DNA of 64,000 nt from JABAQJ01 sp046327745 (GTDB taxonomy: Bacteria > Gemmatimonadota > Gemmatimonadetes > Gemmatimonadales > Gemmatimonadaceae). Both the position numbers and the translations under genes were made by a program. The notes below the pieces were generated by a model. That model saw only the letters and a program-made list of their open reading frames with translations. It searched no databases and was not told the origin of the DNA. Below, one piece after another: positions 54,281 to 63,051 of this stretch. Within the stretch, counting starts at the first letter, position 1. The number at the start of each line of letters is the position of its first letter. Location: the NCBI GenBank assembly GCA_046327745.1, contig JAXLXV010000027.1, forward strand, positions 28,241 to 92,240, written 5' to 3'.

Positions 54281-55461
54281 GAAGCACGAAACACGAGTTG
54301 CATTCCGCTGTGGTGCCGGCCGTCGCTGAAGGACGGCTGGTTCGCGCAGAGGCGGCGCGATCTCCGGGGGCGTCGCGAGGGCAAGGTTCGTCCTCGCCGC
54401 CAGGCGGAACGCCGTCACCCCCATGGCGCGCGCTGACGGCCGCGGCAGCCGACGTGGCCACCACGTGGCCGGTGGACGAGCACGCGCGGATCACCACATC
54501 GGACATCCGCACCGCGGTCACGACGATCGTGGAGTCGTTGCGTGCGGTGGTGGAGGGTCGGGCTCCAGATCTGGCGCTCATTCCGGTGTTCGTGCCGGTG
54601 CGACGTGTGCTCGAGGCGCTGCGCCGGTCGTTTTTGGATCACGCGCAGGCGCCCGACGTTCGTCCATTCTCCGACGAAGTGGTGGCGATTACGCGGGCCA
54701 TGGAGCGTCTGCAGGAGTCCATGGATGCCGACGCCGCACATCGCTTCGCGTCGCGCCTGACGGGATCTGAAGCGCAGCAGTTGGTTGTGGAGATGGCGCA
54801 CGATATGCGCTCTCCGCTGGGGTCTATCTTGATCCTTGCCGAACGTCTCCGCGCCGGCGCCGGCGGTGACTTGTCCCCCATCCAAGTCCGTCAGCTCGGA
54901 CTGATCTATTCCGCGGCGTTTGGCCTTAGCGCGTTGGCTGGCGACGTCATCGAGCTGGCACGCGGGGGAACCACGCTGATTGACCAGGAGCCGCTCGCAT
55001 TCGCGGTATCCGATGTGCTGCAGTCGATTCTCGACATCCTTCGCCCGATGGCTGAGGAAAAGAAGTTGACAATGCGCTGCGTAGGCCCGCTCGCTGATGT
55101 CCGCATTGGCCATTCGGCCGCGCTGAATCGGGTATTGTTGAATCTGGCGACCAACGCGATCAAGTTCACCAACACGGGTTCGGTCGAAGTGGTCTGCAGC
55201 GAGCTTGATCGCACGCGCGTGGAATTCTCGGTGCGAGACACGGGGCGCGGCATTCCGGCGCACGTTCGCGCGAACCTTTTCGAGGCGTTTCGCCAGCGAC
55301 AGACGCCGGGCGACTACGCTTTCTCCAGCGCCGGCCTGGGCCTCTCCATTTGTGAAAAGCTGGTGCGGGCGATGGGCGGTGAACTACACGTCGAGACAGA
55401 ACTGGAAAAGGGCACGCGATTCTTCTTCGCGCTTGAGCTGCCACAACCACCACGGTTTTAG
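54277..55461 (+). CDS. Sensor histidine kinase, cognate of the NtrC-like regulator
   Basis: A 394-residue protein from a GTG overlapping the regulator's stop. The N-terminus (~1-70) is Ala/Arg-rich; residues 80-160 are a predicted helical region with no recognised sensor. The HisKA box is VVEMAHDMRSPLGSILIL with His175. The ATPase domain has VLLNLATNAIKFTN (N box), VRDTGRGIPAHV (G1) and AGLGLSICEKLV (G2). No membrane segment, so it is cytoplasmic. The signal sensed is not evident. Confidence 0.88.
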   Translation: MRSTKHELHSAVVPAVAEGRLVRAEAARSPGASRGQGSSSPPGGTPSPPWRALTAAAADVATTWPVDEHARITTSDIRTAVTTIVESLRAVVEGRAPDLALIPVFVPVRRVLEALRRSFLDHAQAPDVRPFSDEVVAITRAMERLQESMDADAAHRFASRLTGSEAQQLVVEMAHDMRSPLGSILILAERLRAGAGGDLSPIQVRQLGLIYSAAFGLSALAGDVIELARGGTTLIDQEPLAFAVSDVLQSILDILRPMAEEKKLTMRCVGPLADVRIGHSAALNRVLLNLATNAIKFTNTGSVEVVCSELDRTRVEFSVRDTGRGIPAHVRANLFEAFRQRQTPGDYAFSSAGLGLSICEKLVRAMGGELHVETELEKGTRFFFALELPQPPRF

Positions 55462-55565
55462 CCGTCCCGCGACCGGCGCGTTCACTGGACGCGTGCGCTG
55501 AGACGCTGCAATTTTCAGACGTTGCCCTCTCGCCGTTCGACCATCACCACCCGCTGAGGCATTCC

Positions 55566-56861
55566 ATGACCCAACGCCGCGACTTTGTCACGTCTCTCAT
55601 GCGCGCAGGCGTCGCCCTGCCCGTGATGAATGCCCGCGCGTTTCGGCATCTCTTCAACGGGGACGCGATGACCCGCGGCCAGTCCGCCAGTGCCATCGCG
55701 AGTGATGAGGATTACTGGAACGAGATCGCCCGCGCGTTTGACACTGACCGGTCGTTGGTGAACCTGAACAATGGCGGGTGCAGCCCGGCGCCGTCGCACG
55801 TGATGGAAGCCATGATTCGCGACCTGCGTTTTTCCAACGAGATTCCAGTGGAGCACATGTGGGGCGTGCTCGAACCGCGGATCGAGAGCTGTCGGCGCGA
55901 CCTGGCCCAGATGTTTGGCTGCGATCCCGAGGAAATCGCGATCACGCGGAACGCGTCGGAAGCGAACGAGACGATGATCCTGGGGCTGGATCTCAAGCGC
56001 GGTGATGAGGTGCTGGTCACCAATCAGAACTACGGCCGCATGCTCACCACGTGGGATCAGCGCGTGCGCCGCGACGGGATCGTGCTGAAGCAAATCTCGT
56101 TCAAGGTGCCTGTTCCGTCGCAGCAGTATCTCGTAGACCAGTTCCGGAATGCCATCACACCGCGAACGCGCGTCATCGAGATCACGCACATCACGAACCT
56201 CACGGGTCACATCTTCCCGGTGCGTGAGATCGTGCAGATGGCACGCGAGAAGGGAATTGAGGTATTCGTCGACGGCGCCCATGCGTTCGCGCAGTTCCCG
56301 TTCACACGCGACGAACTCGACGCCGATTACTACGGTACGAGCTTACATAAGTGGCTGCACGCGCCGATCGGCACCGGTTTCCTGTATGTGCGCCGTAGCA
56401 AGATCAAGGGCCTGTGGCCGATGATGGCGGCGCCGTCGTCCATGGACGAGAATATCCGGAAGTACGAAGAGATCGGCACGCACCCCGCCGCGAACCACAA
56501 CGCGATTTCCGTTTCCGCGGCCTTTACACGCGGCATTGGCTTGGATCGCAAGGCGGCGCGCCTACGCTTTCTGCGTGATCGATGGGCCGACCGCTTGGAG
56601 AAGGAATCGTCCCGCGTTCACGTGCTGACGACGCGCGACGACAAGCACTCGTGCGGCATCGCGATGGTCAACGTGGACGGCATCGAGACCCCGAAGCTGC
56701 AACAGTGGCTGTGGACGAAGCATCGGATCATGACCACGACCATTGTGCACCCAGAATTCCATGGACTCCGCATCACACCGAGCATCTACACCACGCTCAG
56801 CGACATCGACACGTTTGGTGACATGATGGTCCAGGCGATCCGCTCGGGCATCACCGTGTAA
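55566..56861 (+). CDS. Tat-exported class V aminotransferase-fold PLP enzyme
   Basis: A 431-residue protein. The start MTQRRDFVTSLMRAGVALPV looks like a twin-arginine leader (RR-x-F-V, then a moderately hydrophobic stretch), uncommon for PLP enzymes but fitting a cofactor loaded before export. The class V fold has VNLNNGGCSPAPSHV, ITRNASEANETMILG, VFVDGAHAFAQFPF (PLP-binding Asp) and YYGTSLHKWLHAPIGTGFL (Schiff-base Lys). It resembles isopenicillin-N-epimerase-like and cysteine desulfurase-like proteins. The desulfurase Cys loop was not evident. Substrate unknown. A strong terminator follows. Confidence 0.8.
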   Translation: MTQRRDFVTSLMRAGVALPVMNARAFRHLFNGDAMTRGQSASAIASDEDYWNEIARAFDTDRSLVNLNNGGCSPAPSHVMEAMIRDLRFSNEIPVEHMWGVLEPRIESCRRDLAQMFGCDPEEIAITRNASEANETMILGLDLKRGDEVLVTNQNYGRMLTTWDQRVRRDGIVLKQISFKVPVPSQQYLVDQFRNAITPRTRVIEITHITNLTGHIFPVREIVQMAREKGIEVFVDGAHAFAQFPFTRDELDADYYGTSLHKWLHAPIGTGFLYVRRSKIKGLWPMMAAPSSMDENIRKYEEIGTHPAANHNAISVSAAFTRGIGLDRKAARLRFLRDRWADRLEKESSRVHVLTTRDDKHSCGIAMVNVDGIETPKLQQWLWTKHRIMTTTIVHPEFHGLRITPSIYTTLSDIDTFGDMMVQAIRSGITV

Positions 56862-56884
56862 CGCGGGCGCCCGTTCCGTCGAAC

Positions 56885-56916
56885 AAACGCCCGTCCCAGC
56901 GACGGGCGTTTTTCTT
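56885..56916. terminator. Intrinsic terminator between convergent genes
   Basis: Perfect 11-base stem AAACGCCCGTC/GACGGGCGTTT with a 5-base loop and T-run. It serves the aminotransferase gene; the stem also suits the convergent GGDEF gene, whose stop lies at its edge. Confidence 0.85.
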
Positions 56917-58327
56917 AGGGAGCGGCGGCGAGGTGCGCGACTTGGTCGCGACCGGCGCGCTTGGCGGTGTACAGGGCGGCGTCCGCTCGCTGCGTCCAGG
57001 ACATCGCGTCGTCACCGAGCTGCAGTTCGGCGATGCCGACAGACAAGGTGCACTCCAATTTGGGCTCGGAGCCTTGTTGTGCCGCGAGTACTTCGCGCAT
57101 GGCACGCCGCAATTTTTCGCCGAGGGCCGTCGCGCCGTCGTGCGACGTCTCCTGTAAAATGACGGCGAATTCATCACCGCCGTACCGGCAAACGTAGTCC
57201 ACGCGGCGCAGGAAGGTTCGGGACAAGGCGCGTGCGACCTGACGGAGGGCCTCATCACCCACCGGATGCCCGAAGGCGTCGTTGATCTGCTTGAAATTGT
57301 CGACGTCAACCATCATCAAGCACGCGGGTTGACCAAGCAGGGAGTGCAGCTCGATGCTACGCGTGATGTAGTCGTCGAACGAACGCCGATTGGGCAGACG
57401 CGTCAGCGGATCGAGAGCGCTCTCGCGCCGCGCGTCCTCGAGTTCGCGCCCAAGGCTCTTCAGCTTGTCGGCCAGGACAGTGAATTGCCGCTGCTGACGC
57501 TCGCGACGAGCCACCATGAGGTTTTCCATGACGGAGATCGCGGCGATGGTTTCGCGTTTGAGCTGCTCGGTCGAGTTGCTCGTGACGGCAGCTTTGACAC
57601 GGGTGAAATGCTCCGTGGCAATACGGCCCTCTTCCTGTTCCTCAAGGACCAACTGGTGCAGGGCCGACACGAACGCCCAGATGCTGTCACGGAAATCGCC
57701 GAGGGCCCGGGTGACGTACGCCGCCTCGTCGCGCCGCGTGCCCCCGAAATACTGCACCAGGCCTTTCCAGTCCCGGTACAGTACGCCACCGGCGGGGCGC
57801 TCCTCACTGGAGCCGGGACGGGTCGCGCCCATGGTCGCATGGAGCATCCACGCATGCACCAGGTTGCGCGTATCCGCGGCGCCGGCGGTGTCCGTGTCAA
57901 AGGCGTGCTTGCCGTACAGCTGCAATACCGCGCCCAGCGTGTCCAGCACCAACGATGTCTCTGGCGACATCTTGGCCGGCACGCTCGTATCCTCCGGCGC
58001 GGGAGTCGACGGAGGCGCAGGCGCGGGGCTGGTTGGTTTTGACTGGCGGAAGATGGACAGCACGTGATCGACGTCCTTCGCGTGAGCCGCAGGCTGTAAG
58101 GCTTCGATGGGGACAGACGCGGGGAACGACGTCCCCGAAAACGTCGCCTGCCAACCCTCTAGCAGGAGTATCGGTCCGCACGGCCTGAAACCGTAGCAAA
58201 GGCCCCAAGGCACACTTCGCTCGCAATACCGAGGCAAAGTGCGCGGGTATAGACACTTAAGGTCCGCGAGCGGTGCATCCACGGCTTCCTTCGCGTGTTC
58301 CAGCTGTCTTTCCGACGTCGCGCCCAA
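56915..58327 (-). CDS. Diguanylate cyclase (GGDEF)
   Basis: Up to 470 residues. The first ~90 have unusual composition and no homology I recognise, so the true start could be further in. A helical region (residues ~115-300) contains YRDWKGLVQYFGG and QLVLEEQEEGRIATEH. The GGDEF domain (residues ~305-468) starts ESALDPLTRLPNRRSFDD, with DVDNFKQINDAFGHPVGDE and the active signature RYGGDEFAVIL. Five residues before it lies RRVD, an RxxD inhibitory site, so product feedback is expected. It should make c-di-GMP in the cytoplasm. Ends beside the exopolysaccharide locus, which c-di-GMP often controls. Confidence 0.83.
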   Translation of the reverse strand: MGATSERQLEHAKEAVDAPLADLKCLYPRTLPRYCERSVPWGLCYGFRPCGPILLLEGWQATFSGTSFPASVPIEALQPAAHAKDVDHVLSIFRQSKPTSPAPAPPSTPAPEDTSVPAKMSPETSLVLDTLGAVLQLYGKHAFDTDTAGAADTRNLVHAWMLHATMGATRPGSSEERPAGGVLYRDWKGLVQYFGGTRRDEAAYVTRALGDFRDSIWAFVSALHQLVLEEQEEGRIATEHFTRVKAAVTSNSTEQLKRETIAAISVMENLMVARRERQQRQFTVLADKLKSLGRELEDARRESALDPLTRLPNRRSFDDYITRSIELHSLLGQPACLMMVDVDNFKQINDAFGHPVGDEALRQVARALSRTFLRRVDYVCRYGGDEFAVILQETSHDGATALGEKLRRAMREVLAAQQGSEPKLECTLSVGIAELQLGDDAMSWTQRADAALYTAKRAGRDQVAHLAAAP

Positions 58328-58370
58328 GCCGTGGGTGAAGCCGTCGACGATCGCAGCCGGCTGGCTCCTT

Positions 58371-59129
58371 TTAGAATCGGCCGCTCAGCAGCCAAATGCC
58401 GCTAGCGAACCCGATCGCGATGATCGCTTGACGGACCCGTTGCTGCGGCACTCGCTGGGCGAGCGCGGACCCGGCGTAGCCCCCCGCGACGGCGCCCACC
58501 GCCATGGCCATGGCAACAGGCCAATAGACGAGGCTCGATCGAGCGAACGTCAAGGCAGCCACCGCGTTGATGCACAACCCGCCAAAGTTCTTCAGTCCGT
58601 TCATCCGGTGGATGTTGGTGAAGCCGATGAAGCCGAGGGCAGCGAGCATCAGGATGCCGATCCCGGCTCCGAAGTACCCTCCGTACACGGCGACCAAGAA
58701 CTGGAAGATCAGGACAAGGAGCGGGGGGCGGGACGTGCGATCGTCGTCCGTCGATTCGGCCGGGCCGCGGTGGGCGCGGAGCCAATCCATGACCGGTCGC
58801 TGCGCGACAAACAACGTGGTGGCTCCCAGCACCAACCATGGTACCAAGGACTCAAATCGATCGGAGGGCGTCCGGAGCAGGAGCAGGGCGCCAAGGAGCC
58901 CGCCGACCATGCTCGGTATGGCCCACCGCAGTGCCCACCCGGAGGCGCCGACCAGCTCGCGACGGTATCCGAGCATGGAGCCGAGGGCTCCCGGCCACAG
59001 GGCCACCGTACTCGTTGCATTTGCCACGATCGGTGGGATCCCCAGACCGACCAGGGCGGGGAAGGTCAGTAGGGTCCCGCCGCCGGCAATGGAGTTGATG
59101 GCGCCACCGACGATCGCGGCAACCACCAC
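58371..59129 (-). CDS. TSUP-family membrane permease (TauE/SafE)
   Basis: A 252-residue protein (from a GTG) with seven or eight hydrophobic segments. The TSUP opening is AAIVGGAINSIAGGGTLLTFPAL and the repeat half FQFLVAVYGGYFGAGIGILML. It is a sulfite/organosulfonate or related anion exporter, substrate unresolved. The same frame stays open upstream (VIPVPDTNAGQLSLV) without a good start codon, so the N-terminus may be a few residues longer. Confidence 0.82.
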   Translation of the reverse strand: MVVAAIVGGAINSIAGGGTLLTFPALVGLGIPPIVANATSTVALWPGALGSMLGYRRELVGASGWALRWAIPSMVGGLLGALLLLRTPSDRFESLVPWLVLGATTLFVAQRPVMDWLRAHRGPAESTDDDRTSRPPLLVLIFQFLVAVYGGYFGAGIGILMLAALGFIGFTNIHRMNGLKNFGGLCINAVAALTFARSSLVYWPVAMAMAVGAVAGGYAGSALAQRVPQQRVRQAIIAIGFASGIWLLSGRF

Positions 59130-59442
59130 GAGCGACAGCTGGCCAGCGTTTGTGTCTGGGACGGGGATGACGGGGTCTCCTGTCAGGGCGAGGTCAGCGG
59201 TACGGCATGGACGAAGATCAGCACTGACCGATGCTACTCTTCAGGTGTTGTCAGGAAGTGCCGGTTTTACCGTCGGGTGTTGACTGGCTGACGTCCGACG
59301 AAACGAAGGGAAGCTTCACACACGCAGAAGAAAGCGGCTTCCACCGCGGGCAGCAATACGATGCCGGGCCGTACGACGATAGCTTTCGGGTGTGCGACTA
59401 CTCCGCGCAGGCGGACTCTATGACAAAGGGAGAGTGAAGGGT
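59130..59442 (+). other. Divergent intergenic region before citrate synthase
   Basis: About 310 bp. It carries the promoter of gltA; a TTGACT hexamer near 59279 is a possible -35, but no matching -10 is convincing. The permease promoter must also lie here. No gene seen. Confidence 0.4.
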
Positions 59443-60780
59443 ATGACGACCACGGCGACCACCTCTGCGCCGTCCAGCGCCACGAGCGACTCGATTGAAG
59501 TGCGCGATGGCCGAACGGGCCAAGCGTACACGCTCCCGGTGGTAGACGGCGCCATTCGGGCGACGGACCTGCGACAGGTTCGCGTTGACGCGAATGACTT
59601 TGGACTGATGTCCTACGATCCGGCGTTCATGAACACCGCGTCGTGCCGCAGCGCAATCACCTACATCGATGGTGATCAAGGCATCCTGCGCTATCGCGGC
59701 TATCCGATCGAGCAGCTGGCAGAGACGGCGAGCTTCCTCGAAGTCGCGTGGTTGCTGCGGCATGGTGAGTTGCCGACGCAAGCTGAGTACGATCGCTGGG
59801 TGCACGACATCACGTTCCACACGTACGTGCACGAGAACATCAAGCACTTCCTGGAAGGGTTCCGCTACGACGCGCACCCGATGTCGATGTTAGGCAGCTC
59901 GGTGGCTGCCCTTTCCAGTTTCTATCCGGAAGCGCGCAACATCTTTGACCCGGAGCAGCGCTACATCTCGATCATTCGGCTGCTGGCCAAGGTGCCGACG
60001 ATCGCTGCATTGTGCTATCGGCACGTCAAGGGGTTGCCGTTCGTCTATCCGGACAACGACCTGCCGTACGCCGAGAACTACCTGTCGATGATCGCCCGGA
60101 TGAGCGAATCCAAGTATGTCGCGAACCCGGTCTTTGCCAAGGCGATCGAAATCCTGTTCATCCTGCATGCCGACCATGAGCAGAACTGCTCAACGAACGC
60201 AGTTCGCGCGGTCGGTTCCTCGCATGTCGACCCGTTCAGCGCCGTGGCGGCCGGCATCATGGCGCTCTATGGGCCGTTGCACGGTGGCGCGAACGAACAG
60301 GTCCTCCGCATGATCGAAAGCATCGGCCACGTGAAGAACGTGCCGGCGTTCATCGACGAGGTGAAAGGCGGCAAGGGGCAGCGTCTGATGGGTTTCGGCC
60401 ATCGCGTTTACAAGAGCTACGACCCGCGCGCCAAGATCGTGAAGAAGCTGGCGGACGACGTCTTCAAAGTCGTGGGCATGGACAAGGACTTGGAGATCGC
60501 CCTGGAACTCGAGCGCATTGCGCTGTCCGATGACTACTTCATCCAGCGCAAGCTGTACCCGAACGTCGATTTCTACACGGGACTTATTTATCGGGCGATG
60601 AAGTTCCCCACGGACTACTTCACCGTGCTGTTCGCGATTCCGCGGGTGGCCGGTTGGTTGTCCCAGTGGGAGGAGATGCTGTTGGACAAGGAGCAGAAGA
60701 TTGCTCGGCCGCGGCAGATCTACACGGGGCATGACGAGCGGCCCTACACCGCGAACCTCCGCCATCGGTCGGCAAAGTAG
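59443..60780 (+). CDS. gltA: Citrate synthase (type I/II hexameric form)
   Basis: A 445-residue protein; the ATG at 59443 follows GAAGGGT. Citrate synthase motifs: GILRYRGYPIEQLAE, ILFILHADHEQNCSTNAVR (first active-site His), ALYGPLHGGANEQVLRM (second His) and GFGHRVYKSYDPRAKI (catalytic Asp region with Arg). Condenses acetyl-CoA and oxaloacetate in the TCA cycle. A strong terminator follows. Confidence 0.96.
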   Translation: MTTTATTSAPSSATSDSIEVRDGRTGQAYTLPVVDGAIRATDLRQVRVDANDFGLMSYDPAFMNTASCRSAITYIDGDQGILRYRGYPIEQLAETASFLEVAWLLRHGELPTQAEYDRWVHDITFHTYVHENIKHFLEGFRYDAHPMSMLGSSVAALSSFYPEARNIFDPEQRYISIIRLLAKVPTIAALCYRHVKGLPFVYPDNDLPYAENYLSMIARMSESKYVANPVFAKAIEILFILHADHEQNCSTNAVRAVGSSHVDPFSAVAAGIMALYGPLHGGANEQVLRMIESIGHVKNVPAFIDEVKGGKGQRLMGFGHRVYKSYDPRAKIVKKLADDVFKVVGMDKDLEIALELERIALSDDYFIQRKLYPNVDFYTGLIYRAMKFPTDYFTVLFAIPRVAGWLSQWEEMLLDKEQKIARPRQIYTGHDERPYTANLRHRSAK

Positions 60781-60815
60781 CACCTGACGGAAGGCTTGCC
60801 TGCGCAAGGGCACAG

Positions 60816-60850
60816 ACGGGGCGCGCGAATCATCGCGCGCCCCGTGGTTT
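60816..60850. terminator. Intrinsic terminator after citrate synthase
   Basis: Perfect 13-base stem ACGGGGCGCGCGA/TCGCGCGCCCCGT with a 4-base loop, followed by GGTTTATT. It lies between convergent gltA and mutY and may serve both. Confidence 0.85.
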
Positions 60851-61571
60851 ATTGAGTCCTGCCGGTGGACGGGGATGTGGTGCGGCGTGGGGACGCAGTC
60901 GGTGGTTTCGCGGATACGCAGGACCGGCGTACCGGACAGCGTGCGCAGTGCGCGACCCGCGCCGTGCAGACCATGGCGCCGAGTTCCATCAAGGCCTGGT
61001 TATGCGCCCATGCCGCCTTTCCGGTCCTCGGAAGAATGGACGCCGCGATGCGCCACAGCTGTGAGAGGTCGCGCGCGCGCTTTGGTTTGAGCTGCGGGGC
61101 GAAGAGTCGGCTCAGGACGCGTGCTACATTCGTATCCACCAGCGGCGCCGGGCGCTCGTAGGCGAATGACGCAACGGCTCCAGCGGTGTACGGCCCAACG
61201 CCCGGAAGTGCGCGCAAGGCGGGGACCTGGTCGGGAATGGCACCTTGGTGCTGGTCGCGCACCACGCGTGCTAAGGCATGAAGGTTCCGGGCGCGAGCGT
61301 AGTAGCCGAGCCCCTCCCAGCGCTCCATGACTTGGCCTCGTGGCGCTTGAGCGACTGTCTCCAGCGTTGGAAAGCGCTGCAGGAATCGCTCGTAGAAGTC
61401 GACGACGCGCGAGACCTGCGTCTGTTGCAACATCAGCTCCGACACCAGCACTCGATACGGATCTCGCGTGCGGCGCCACGGAAGGTCTCGCCCGTGCCGG
61501 CGGAACCAGGCACGGAGCGTGCGCGAGACCTTCCGCGCGACCGCTGGATCGATGACGACGTCGCGGGGCAT
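60849..61571 (-). CDS. mutY: A/G-specific adenine glycosylase, short form
   Basis: A 240-residue protein (ATG at 61571). HhH-GPD fold with catalytic Glu in SELMLQQTQVSRVVDFY, the HhH motif ALPGVGPYTAGAVASFAY and catalytic Asp in VDTNVARVLSR. The iron-sulfur loop is C-x6-C-x2-C-x5-C (CTARVAHCARCPVRRSC). Removes adenine mispaired with 8-oxoguanine. Typical MutY is ~350 residues with a NUDIX-like C-terminal domain that reads 8-oxoG; here the protein ends shortly after the cluster. Either a short lineage variant or a related glycosylase, though MutY residues are clear. Confidence 0.87.
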   Translation of the reverse strand: MPRDVVIDPAVARKVSRTLRAWFRRHGRDLPWRRTRDPYRVLVSELMLQQTQVSRVVDFYERFLQRFPTLETVAQAPRGQVMERWEGLGYYARARNLHALARVVRDQHQGAIPDQVPALRALPGVGPYTAGAVASFAYERPAPLVDTNVARVLSRLFAPQLKPKRARDLSQLWRIAASILPRTGKAAWAHNQALMELGAMVCTARVAHCARCPVRRSCVSAKPPTASPRRTTSPSTGRTQ

Positions 61572-61591
61572 ACGCGTCGCCAATCTAGAGG

Positions 61592-62767
61592 TCAGTACTT
61601 CTTGATCGTAGGGTCGACGTCATCCGACCAGCGAAGAATGCCGCCGGCGACGTTCCACACGTCGTCAAATCCCGCCTGCTGCAGGAAGGTGACGGCACGG
61701 GCGCTGCGCACCCCTCCCTTGCAGAAGACGAGCACTGGGCGTCCCGGATCCAACGAGTCGATGGCATCGGGAAGCGTGTGCAGCGGAATCAGCCGGGCCC
61801 CGTGAATTCGCGTAATCGCGTGTTCCTGCACTTCGCGAACATCGATCAGCTGCACCCCGGATTCGGTTTGCCACCGTCGCGCCGCGTCGGCGGGCGTGAC
61901 CTCGGGAACGGCGGGCGTTCCGCTCGACGTCAACCCACAGAACTGTTCATAGTCGATTAGCGCCGTCAGGGTGCGCGTGCCACATGCGGGGCACGAGGGA
62001 TCCTTCCGTACGCGCATGGTCCGCACTTTCGCTCCCAACGAGTCCACGAGTAGCAGCCTGCCCACCAGGGGATCGCCGATCTGCAGGATGACCTTTAACA
62101 CCTCTGTCGCCTGCCAGACGCCGACCAGTCCCGGAAGGACGCCAAGCACACCTCCTTCGGCGCACGAGGGTACCAGTCCTGGCGGTGGAGGTTCGGGATA
62201 CAGGCACCGGTAGCACGGTCCGTCAGCCGCACCGAACACAGACACCTGGCCGTCGAAGCGAAAGATGCTGCCGTACACATTGACCTTGCCGAGCAAGACG
62301 CAGGCGTCGTTCACGAGATAGCGCGTGGCGAAGTTGTCCGTTCCGTCGACCACGACATCGTAGGCGGCAACGATCTCCTTCGCGTTGGCGGCCGTGAGTC
62401 GGGTGTGGTGACGAACGAGCGTGACATGCGGGTTCACGTCGCGCAGCCGATCGCAGGCCGAGTCCAGCTTGGAGCGCCCGAGGTCGCGTGTGCCGTGCAA
62501 GAGCTGTCGCTGCAGGTTGGACGCATCGACGCGATCATCGTCGACCAAGCCCAGGGTGCCGACTCCGGCTGCCGCCAGATACAACGCGACGGGCGAGCCG
62601 AGCCCGCCGAGTCCCACCACCAGCACGCGAGCGGCCTTGAGGCGCTGCTGACCATCCGTGCCTACCTCGGCCAGCAGCATGTGACGGCTGTATCGAACGA
62701 GCTCGTCCGACGACAGGGTGGTTGGAGACGCCGCGTCGCGCACGTCTTCGGTTAGAAGCGTCGCCAT
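61592..62767 (-). CDS. moeZ: Sulfur-carrier adenylyltransferase/sulfurtransferase (MoeZ-like)
   Basis: A 391-residue fusion; the ATG at 62767 has GGAGG upstream. The E1-like domain has ELVRYSRHMLLAEVG, VLVVGLGGLGSPVALYLAA (ATP site), ASNLQRQLLHGTRDLG and a zinc pair (CxxC in YRCLY and CPAC). The C-terminal rhodanese domain carries the active-site loop VLVFCKGGVRSARAV (Cys). Adenylates a MoaD/ThiS-type carrier and converts it to thiocarboxylate. The adjacent CysO-like gene is the obvious substrate. Confidence 0.92.
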   Translation of the reverse strand: MATLLTEDVRDAASPTTLSSDELVRYSRHMLLAEVGTDGQQRLKAARVLVVGLGGLGSPVALYLAAAGVGTLGLVDDDRVDASNLQRQLLHGTRDLGRSKLDSACDRLRDVNPHVTLVRHHTRLTAANAKEIVAAYDVVVDGTDNFATRYLVNDACVLLGKVNVYGSIFRFDGQVSVFGAADGPCYRCLYPEPPPPGLVPSCAEGGVLGVLPGLVGVWQATEVLKVILQIGDPLVGRLLLVDSLGAKVRTMRVRKDPSCPACGTRTLTALIDYEQFCGLTSSGTPAVPEVTPADAARRWQTESGVQLIDVREVQEHAITRIHGARLIPLHTLPDAIDSLDPGRPVLVFCKGGVRSARAVTFLQQAGFDDVWNVAGGILRWSDDVDPTIKKY

Positions 62768-62769
62768 GA

Positions 62770-63045
62770 TCAACCTCCTGCAACCGCGGGAACAACAGTG
62801 ATTTCGTCCCCGTCATTGAGTGTGGTTTCAAATCCGCCAAGGAATCGCACATCCTCATCATTGACATAGAACGTCACGAAGGGATGCGGGCGCCCATCGG
62901 TGTGCGCCAGGCGCGGCTTGAGCGCGGGAAAACGCACGCCGAGTTCCTCGACGGCGGCGCCGACCGTAGATCCAGTGACCGACAGGTCGCGTGCTCCAGC
63001 CGCAAAGGGGGCGAGCACCGCGGGAAGGGAGAGTGTGATAGCCAT
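62770..63045 (-). CDS. cysO: Sulfur-carrier protein CysO-like
   Basis: A 91-residue ubiquitin-fold protein ending in Gly-Gly (VVPAVAGG). The segments FVTFYVNDEDVRFLGG and DGDEITVVPAVAGG match mycobacterial CysO (NIYVNDEDVRFSGG...PAVAGG) better than MoaD or ThiS. It carries sulfur as C-terminal thiocarboxylate to a cysteine-forming PLP enzyme. It sits between a thrC-like PLP gene and moeZ, 6 bp from the former. Confidence 0.9.
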   Translation of the reverse strand: MAITLSLPAVLAPFAAGARDLSVTGSTVGAAVEELGVRFPALKPRLAHTDGRPHPFVTFYVNDEDVRFLGGFETTLNDGDEITVVPAVAGG

Positions 63046-63051
63046 GGATGC

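Noticed and set aside
22191..55461. PEP-CTERM/exosortase locus, suggested by the NtrC-type regulator and kinase
   Set aside because: No exosortase-like membrane protease and no PEP-CTERM tail were seen; the locus reads as Wzx/Wzc/Wza-type.
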